Source of the DNA: Actinostola sp. cb2023
Taxonomy: Eukaryota > Cnidaria > Anthozoa > Actiniaria > Actinostolidae
Assembly: GCA_033675265.1 (NCBI GenBank)
Contig: JAUJYZ010000995.1
Coordinates: forward strand, 1-64,000
Reading direction: 5' to 3'
DNA length: 64,000 nt
The translations under genes were made by a program, and so were the position numbers. Shown here piece after piece: positions 60,101-64,000 of this stretch (position 1 is the first letter of the stretch; each line of letters opens with the position of its first letter). The notes under the pieces were generated by a model, which was given only the letters and a program-made list of their open reading frames with translations, ran no database searches and was not told the origin of the DNA.

Positions 60101-63100
60101 TGTTTTTACTGAGAAAAACCAGCCACCCTTGCTTCCCTGTAAATAACATACATGTAGCATTATTTGTTCTGTTCATGTATATAAATGCTACTTATAACTG
60201 CTGCATATTTTAAAATTCTGAGACCCCAAGGCTGTCTGTCTGTCACTGCTTGTGTTTGTGTACAATCCAAGAACAGTTGAACAGTTGTTACAAGATCGTA
60301 TTTCTTTACCAGAGGCTTTCTTGCTTTTCTCTGTAGTTATACCAAGCTGTTTTTTGTACTGGTGAACTGTGTATGTCAAAGGCCCACCTATAAGATACAG
60401 TTAGTAGTAAGTGTAAGGGTCTACCTGTACTGAATATAGTCAAACCTCTATTAAGTGGTCACCCTCGGGAAATAATAAAGATCAAGTTTACAATAAGTAT
60501 GGGGACCGATTTCCGGGAATTTGAGTAGAAAGTGACCGCTAAACAGAGGGTCGCTTAATAGAGGTTTGACTGTAGTTGGTTAAGTTAAATCATAGTTTTT
60601 ACAAGGGGATGGTTTTGAAACCCTGCAAACATCATTGTTCTATGTTTTTGTTCATTTTTTTCAACCGTGACCGTGCACAAACAAAAGTGTTTTTGCATTT
60701 ATCAAAAGTTCAACCAATAAAACCCAAGCACCTGCAGGTAACTCAACCATAGCATTGGAGTCTAAAACAAAAGAAAAACCTGTACCTTGTGAACATCTTG
60801 AGGAAAGAGTTTTGATAAGTTCAGGAAAACTACTGCTTGTCTTGTCAACCCCCTGAAGTGCATTCTGGGAGAATAATAATGGTCATACTGTAACAAAGGG
60901 GACTTGCACTAAGAGGTCATGTGACCCTAACCCCCTTAAATCGAACAGCAATGTCAAAATGAACTCCAGAAATGAAAAGAGCAGCTCGAAATTCGTAAAA
61001 GGGCGACGTTGCAGCTCATAATGTCTACACAGGAGAACTGACATTAAAAATAAAATCGCAAATTGCATTAGGATTCGTATGGGAAAATGTGCTGGATTGC
61101 AAGCTCTTGCCATCCAATGCATTTTCCAAACAAAATCCTAGAAAACGTTCGATGTCATTTCTCCTGTGCCAGACATAATGAGCTGAAACTTCGTCCCTTT
61201 ACTAATTTCCAGCTGCTCTTTTCATTTCTGGAGTTCATTTTGACACTGCTGTTCGATTTAAGGGGGGTGGAGACACGTGACCTCTTAGTGCAAGAAGCCT
61301 ATTCCATCCATCCATTTACAGTATTCATTCACTTACTCCTTCCTTCCATCCTTCCATTCAATCATTCATCCATTCAGTACAATGTACTCACCTGTCTGGC
61401 CATCAGCAATCTAATAACAGCACAAAGGAAATTACTTTTCTTATGCAGGGCCTTTGTTATAATGTTTTCAGGGTCGGGAGCTTTCAACAACTGAAAGAAA
61501 GACATACAGACATTGGCAGACTGAAGGCATGAGAAGGTAAGAGGAATTGCTTGTGTTTGAAGTGCTATAGAAGTATTGTATTTGTAGGACAGCCTTTCAT
61601 TTCTTTTTTTTAATTATAGTGTTGTTATTTCCTACTGATAATAGATGAATCTCAATTCACAACAACAGTCATTAAGGTTGTCCACCTCGGAAAAGCACAT
61701 TTACACATTGGTACATTTACACATTTACACATTCACAAAATCACGTGTCTCATTATATATTCGTTTTGCGCACGTGGAACCCAGATAATACGATTACCGA
61801 CATGGCAGCCGGACAAGTGCAAATACTTCCTTCTCTAGAAGTGCGCGAATGTGCAAATGTGTAAATGTGCTTTTCCGAGGTGGACAACTTTAATGACATT
61901 GACTGTATGTACAGTATTAGTACCTCCTTCCCCCCCCCCCCCCCCCCCCCCCCCTCCCCCTCCATAACAACTTTTAAAATACCTTAAGCAGGGATGATAT
62001 GAGGACTTCTGACCAACTGCCTCTTGTATGCGTATGTTTGTTGACTTGGATTAAATCATTAGTTAAGTGCTGTAAGTAAGAAAAAAAGAACCATCAACAT
62101 TAACTATCCATTGTCACAGACTGAAGTAATTGAGAAATAATTCTGGGATATTATTATATTAACCAAATCTACATCTACATTTAGTAAGTCGGTAACGGTC
62201 GTTAGACATCGTACACCACCAAAATACATTGTTTGAAATCTCATTGCTGACAATGTTTAAATTGCTGTAACTCCAAAAGTACACTGTACACACTACATTG
62301 TATTATACCGTTTTTATTACTTATAAATATATTATTATGGGAATGTCCTATGCACAAGCACGTCTCCTATCTTATAGCAGGTAAGGCTGTACATTGTTAA
62401 TGTACTTAAAGTGGAGTTCCATTGGTCTGGTCTGCAATGATATAATCCTTAGCTAGTACCCCCAGTACTCCAGTACTCCCAGTACTCCAGGACACCAGTA
62501 TTCCAGTGCCCCAGTACTCCAGGACCCCAGTGCTCCAGTACCCCATGCCAGTACCCCAGTGCCCCAATGCTCCTGGACCCCAGTACTCCAGGACCCCATG
62601 CGAGTACCCCAGTGCTCCAGTACCCCATGCGAGTACCCCAGTGCCCCAGTGCTCCAGGACCCCAATGCTTCAGGACCCCAGTGCTCCAGGACCCCATGCG
62701 AGTACCCCAGTGCTCCAGTACCCCATACGAGTACCCCAGTGCCCCAATGCTCCAGGACCCCAATGCTCCAGGACCCCAGTGCCCCAATATTCCAGTACCC
62801 CAGTGCCCCAATGCTCCAGTACCCGGGCCCAGTACTCCAGTACTCCAATTGCAGCAAACAACTGTCAGAAGTCTCACCTTTTTTATTGTACTTTCATATT
62901 GGTTAAAACCAACACTGTCTCCATCGGCCAATGTTTTCAGCTCAAGACACTAAAAATAATGTTTACTTAGTACATGTTCATGTACGCCTTGCCTGCTTTC
63001 TTCCACTAGTCATTAATCAATCACAGACCCTTGTTCATTCTTCATTTCCTTCTTCCTTTCATCTTTATTACTTTGTTTGTGTCTTGCTTTCATTCATTCA

Positions 63101-63657
63101 TCCTTTCACTCCTTCCAATTGTTCTTAATTTATTGCAACATTAATAAAGTGCTTCCATGAAACAATACCTATAAATGAGTGGCTGAGATGACCATGTAAA
63201 ATGGTGACACACATCTCCACTCTAAGTAAGCAGGCAACAGAAACAAGGAGTACCTAAACAAACCTCTACTGGCAGTGACCACTCACTGTACAAAAAGTGG
63301 CACTCAATACTAACATAACAGGATTCTCAGTACATGTTATTAGAAGCTGACAACTGAAGAATTCTCTGTCTTTTCTCAAGACAAAAGTATCTACCTGTCC
63401 CGGTTATGACATTTGCCTTGGTGTGTCAACGTTTACAAAATTGTCATCATTACACAGCTGTTCAAAGTTTTGGGTTGACTGTTTAAAAACCTATTGAGAA
63501 GCTTGCATACTAACATTTTTCATTAGCAAGTGTTCTATTCCCAGACTGTGACTAGCCTGGGTGAACTAAACTAAACAACACTATGATACTTATATAGTAC
63601 ATTTATACCTTCATGATCATGTCTTCCATGACGTCTAGTGAGGCTATTTCAGGTGAT
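35530..63657 (-). CDS. INTS1: Integrator complex subunit 1, C-terminal ~848 residues
   Basis: Scaffold subunit of the nuclear Integrator complex, which cleaves snRNA and paused Pol II transcripts. Exons in reading order: 63609-63657, 62878-62949, 61983-62069, 61392-61490, 60786-60864, 60310-60387, 59616-59735, 58061-58349, 56738-56899, 56567-56663, 54936-55047, 52866-52980, 52201-52330, 51930-52063, 51469-51613, 50254-50307, 49622-49749, 45198-45406, 43103-43173, 37192-37283, 36121-36230, 35530-35645 (stop). Diagnostic stretches: LDGLCHYTLTVLAD, HISMISCLLRGRVHLTS, FSHVLGILDMLRPHVF, DVLKALVDLDETSKRR, ERINLVPSLTRSIHLL. Order, spacing and C-terminal end follow animal INTS1. All phases join; the 56567 donor (TAT|GTATAG) was chosen over a stronger one 4 bases earlier because it keeps frame with the next exon. 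The 5' half is off the window. The reading frame is intact throughout. Confidence 0.9.
35953..36092. mobile_element. Foldback with poly-G/poly-C arms in INTS1 last-but-one exon flank
   Basis: GGGACGGACCATTATTTATTTGGAGGGGG is mirrored by CCCTCCAAAACAAATTATGATCCGTCCCC (shown in part); the arms include a ~13-G run and C-rich complements. A related element appears at about 59815-59990. It lies in the last INTS1 intron. Confidence 0.75.
36337..36391. repeat. Perfect 24-bp hairpin in INTS1 intron
   Basis: The stem GAAGGTATTTAACTTCGTCA plus GGCA pairs base for base with its complement after a 7-base loop (AAGGAAA). It could be the core of a tiny foldback element or a small-RNA hairpin; the sequence alone cannot tell. 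Confidence 0.8.
37025..37145. mobile_element. Small foldback next to an INTS1 exon
   Basis: TCGTATGGCTGTGAAAA is inverted as TTTTCACAGTCATACGA, with inner copies of CGTGCCGTGACC. Its right edge is about 45 bases from the end of INTS1 exon 37192-37283. Confidence 0.75.
37438..38669. repeat. Left arm of a 5.6 kb inverted repeat in an INTS1 intron
   Basis: 1232 bases, repeated almost base for base in inverse orientation at 41798-43045. Matching frames exist in both arms (37830-38174 on + and 42308-42652 on -, 114 codons with one amino-acid difference), but they show no motif. The arm begins ATTAAGAGTGTATCC and ends GGTTATAGTTTGTTTT. Confidence 0.9.
38938..39795. mobile_element. Second-level foldback with 34-G run, inside the large inverted repeat
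   Basis: Arm words ACATTTACAATCAACTCTCG, GGACACTCAATCACGGAAAA and CACCACATGGTCCCAGGGTT at 38980-39122 return inverted at 39470-39760. The right arm carries its own nested hairpin (TTGCTGGTTTGC ... GCAAACCAGCAA, 39505-39645). A run of 34 G lies at 39127-39160. Confidence 0.8.
39815..40790. mobile_element. Third-level nested foldback, GGGTTCCTGTGGTAGAGCGCGC family
   Basis: AAGTCGCTTTTCGATGG, TCTTATCGACCATAGAAA and CAGGCAGCCCAACCATT at the left are inverted at the right end. Inside are several GC-rich palindromic blocks with CCTGTGGTAGAGCGCGCGC and GGGATCCCTGTGT. A short tandem (AAAGCGACTTCGATCTGTTA, about four copies, 40755-40870) follows. Related copies occur at 41575-41650 and 51695-51905. 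Confidence 0.75.
41798..43045. repeat. Right arm of the 5.6 kb inverted repeat
   Basis: Inverse copy of 37438-38669, ending 57 bases before the end of INTS1 exon 43103-43173. Only a few substitutions and small indels separate the arms. Confidence 0.9.
43376..43552. repeat. (AGGAG)n microsatellite
   Basis: About 33 uninterrupted AGGAG units, purine-only on the forward strand. Frames through it (up to 161 codons) are artefacts. Confidence 0.98.
44268..45010. mobile_element. ~740-bp foldback in INTS1 intron
   Basis: AATCGAGATTCGCCGGTCAA at the left is inverted as TTGACCGGCGAATCTCGATT at the right. The arms also share GCCATATCATTCCTTTCGAT, AAAAATCGCTGGAACTTTTT and GTAGTGCTAGAGGTGAACAC. The outer flanks carry CATTAATTATTCATGAGG-like words also seen near 6.9 kb and 56.4 kb. 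Confidence 0.85.
45627..47085. mobile_element. 1.45 kb terminal-inverted-repeat element in INTS1 intron
   Basis: Left end CAGGAGCCCATTACTAGGAG and CCTTCCTCT, then ACGACATCGAATGCACAAATT; right end inverted (AATTTGTGCATTTGATGTCG, then AGAGGAAGGCTCCTAGTAAT). The interior encodes only short frames, one (45917-46123) with a basic, helical look. An acidic stretch just before it is reminiscent of the start of a transposase, but no catalytic motif is seen. Family unassigned. Confidence 0.75.
47150..49590. repeat. 93-bp minisatellite in INTS1 intron, frame-preserving
   Basis: About 26 copies of a 93-bp unit (GGCAACATTGAACAGGGCGG, then either TTATCCGTTAGGAGGAATAC or TGATCAGTTTGCATGAATAC, then AATATGCCTGCCATCATAAC). 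Two unit types alternate in blocks. As 93 is 31 codons, minus-strand frames stay open for up to 298 codons repeating CAVMMAGILLVF. The array ends about 30 bases from INTS1 exon 49622-49749. Confidence 0.95.
50393..50611. mobile_element. Foldback MITE in INTS1 intron
   Basis: TTACAGTGTGGACACTCGAA and CCGTGAACACTT at the left are inverted at the right end; the centre is AT-rich. Confidence 0.85.
50650..51116. mobile_element. Foldback MITE in INTS1 intron
   Basis: The arms begin TAAAGTGTATATATGG and run through GAAATCGATTCTTTATGAAG, TAATGGGGTGGTGTAGTAGT and TTTGGGCTTC, repeated inverted to 51116, with a ~150-base AT-rich loop. Confidence 0.88.
51695..51905. mobile_element. Foldback of the GGGCTTCCTGTGGTAGAG family
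   Basis: GGGCTTCCTGTGGTAGAGTG near the left is inverted as TTTACCACAGGAAACCCG near the right. It is related to the third-level foldback at 39.8-40.8 kb. Confidence 0.75.
53595..54915. repeat. 47-bp minisatellite in INTS1 intron
   Basis: About 26 copies of CCATTGTACCAACACCTACA followed by GTGAAAAGGGGACATCAATG and AACACAC, including deleted short units (ACCTACAGTGACCCATTGTA) that recur as a higher-order block at 54010-54060 and 54680-54730. It stops about 20 bases from the donor of INTS1 exon 54936-55047. Confidence 0.95.
55211..55972. mobile_element. 762-bp foldback in INTS1 intron
   Basis: AATAAGCCAAGTCAGAGTTT, GGGGCGCGCG and CGAATTCGGGATAAAATGTG at the left are inverted at the right end; pairing continues to TCACTTCGGAC and partly through the interior (GAGTTTTCTAGGAGCA / TGCTCCTAGAGAACTC). 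Confidence 0.88.
57056..58053. mobile_element. Foldback MITE, family of 10471-10815, abutting an INTS1 donor
   Basis: Left end GCCACTTCAAAAACGAGTGG, right end the inverted CCACTCGTTTTTTGAAGTGGC (shown less one base). A second element is inserted at 57330-57995. The right end lies only 7 bases from INTS1 exon 58061-58349, so the splice donor itself is half host, half element border. Confidence 0.8.
57330..57995. mobile_element. TTAA-flanked 666-bp element nested in the previous one
   Basis: TTAA lies on both sides (57326-57329, 57996-57999); ends are GGTGATTCCCTTGAA and TTCAAGGGAATCGCC. The interior carries GGGGGTCACCGCGCTCATTT and a second copy of GGGGGTCACCGTGCTCGTTT in the same orientation. 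Same size class and target site as the elements at 5791, 11496 and 23230. Confidence 0.75.
58375..58748. mobile_element. Foldback MITE in INTS1 intron
   Basis: ATGAGGGTTTATCATGTACT at the left is inverted as ACGTGATAAACCCTCAT at the right. The arms share GATTATCATAGCTGGAAAGA, AAGATCGCTTCACAAATTGC and GAAGATATGAATTTTCAAA, leaving a short loop with AGGCAACTCTTACCTACCAG. Confidence 0.9.
58777..58972. mobile_element. Pogo/Tigger-like MITE
   Basis: Ends ACAGTCGAACCTCTTCACAA and GGGGTTTCGACTGTA are inverted; the interior repeats GTGGCCGTT words. Confidence 0.7.
59158..59352. mobile_element. Foldback MITE
   Basis: TCCATGGAGGCCACCATTTTAATGATGTAACA (in part) is inverted as TGTTACATCATGACTCATCA and GACGGCCTCCATGGA. 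Confidence 0.75.
59389..59566. mobile_element. Pogo/Tigger-like MITE
   Basis: TACAGTAGAACCCTGCTAAC and GTTAACGGGGTTCTACTGTA form inverted ends flanked by TA. The interior has four GTTCGAGTTA-like words. Confidence 0.8.
60434..60577. mobile_element. Pogo/Tigger-like MITE
   Basis: TAGTCAAACCTCTATTAAGT and CTTAATAGAGGTTTGACTGTA (less one base) are inverted ends. It sits in an INTS1 intron 47 bases past exon 60310-60387. Confidence 0.8.
60895..61300. mobile_element. Foldback MITE
   Basis: CTTGCACTAAGAGGTCATGT at the left is inverted as CACGTGACCTCTTAGTGCAAG (less one base) at the right. The arms also share TCGAACAGCA and CCAGAAATGAAAAGAGCAGC. Confidence 0.88.
61672..61900. mobile_element. Foldback MITE
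   Basis: TTAAGGTTGTCCACCTCGGA and AAAGCACATTTACACATT are inverted at 61855-61896. Short tandem ACATTTACAC words lie in the left half. Confidence 0.85.
61930..61965. repeat. Poly-C run
   Basis: 25 consecutive C followed by T, CCCCC, T, CC. It lies about 20 bases from the donor of INTS1 exon 61983-62069; a 254-base ORF across it is artefact. Confidence 0.95.
62455..62848. repeat. Minisatellite of CCAGTACCCCAGTGCTCCAG words
   Basis: Units of 8-9 bases (CCAGTACTC, CCAGTGCCC, CAGGACCC) are arranged in irregular higher-order blocks of about 33-60 bases marked by CCCATGCGAGTA. Frames open in several registers. It lies 30 bases from INTS1 exon 62878-62949. Confidence 0.9.
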
Positions 63658-63714
63658 CTTAAAAATCAAAATTCAATTCATTCAATTAAAACCTTGTAAC
63701 CTATTCAACAAAAT

Positions 63715-64000
63715 AATGGCAACAGCTTTGGTCTCAATCAATCACAAGCCCTGACTGACATCTGAACCAATCGCAAGCCCTGACTGACATCTGAACCAAT
63801 CACAAGCACTGACTGACATCTGAACCAATCACAAGCCCTGACTGACATCTGAACCAATCATAAGCCCTGACTGACATCTGAACCAATCACAAGCCCTGAC
63901 TGATCTGAACCAATCACAAGCCCTGACTGACATCTGAACCAATCACAAGCTCTGACTGACATCTGAACCAATCACAAGCTCTGACTGACATCTGAACCAA
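63715..64000. repeat. 29-bp minisatellite at the right window edge
   Basis: About ten copies of AACCAATCACAAGCCCTGAC plus TGACATCTG, one short by three bases, running off the window. It is intronic to INTS1, upstream of exon 63609-63657. Confidence 0.95.

Noticed and set aside
60001..60213. 70-codon plus-strand frame with a helical AAELQRTQLNVAELKAQL stretch
   Set aside because: It is antisense to INTS1 within an intron and next to a poly-C foldback; too short and without a family to call a gene.
62449..62970. Overlapping 115-160 codon frames on both strands
   Set aside because: They follow the CCAGTACCC-type minisatellite; the only real coding part here is the 24-residue INTS1 exon 62878-62949.

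Overview
This window is invertebrate animal DNA, most likely from a cnidarian (coral or sea anemone). It has small exons with GT/AG borders, AT-rich introns, many minisatellites and a heavy load of palindromic transposon remnants. Two clues point to Cnidaria. One is a pair of genes for a bacterial-type CapA/PgsA (PGA_cap) protein, a family reported as horizontally acquired in cnidarians and tied to poly-gamma-glutamate in stinging capsules. The other is the overall repeat style. The cnidarian assignment is inference.

Layout. 1-1.9 kb: a degenerate ~130-140 bp tandem satellite split by a Ty3/gypsy integrase fragment. 2.5-9.5 kb (+): capA-like gene 1, six recognisable exons, with a 2.6 kb Harbinger-type element in its third visible intron. 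11.3-13.9 kb: a second, inverted copy of that Harbinger element. 15.1-16.4 kb (-): a two-exon gene for a 121-residue conserved-looking protein of unknown function. 17.7-19.5 kb (-): a decayed DIRS-like retroelement (RNase H plus tyrosine recombinase). 21.3-26.65 kb (-): capA-like gene 2, seven exons including a signal-peptide exon, with a one-base frameshift in its second exon. 26.8 kb (+): a THAP zinc-finger first exon, head-to-head with capA-like gene 2. 26.9-31.7 kb: mostly non-coding and MITE-like sequence. 31.7-34.5 kb (-): a single-exon TRIM-like B-box/coiled-coil/NHL gene whose 3' end has been amplified into a 58-bp minisatellite. 35.5-63.7 kb (-): the C-terminal ~848 residues of Integrator subunit 1 (INTS1) in 22 exons; its 5' half lies beyond the window.

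How the parts relate. The two capA-like genes are convergent, share intron sequence as well as exons, and so form an inverted segmental duplication about 24 kb across. INTS1 is the housekeeping gene of the window: it is the scaffold of the nuclear Integrator complex that cleaves snRNA and paused transcripts. Its introns hold more than a dozen foldback elements, several minisatellites and a 5.6 kb nested inverted repeat with ~1.2 kb arms. Most of the longest open frames in the window lie inside tandem repeats and are not genes. No rRNA, convincing tRNA or CRISPR was seen. All exon models come from reading splice signals and protein similarity by eye.
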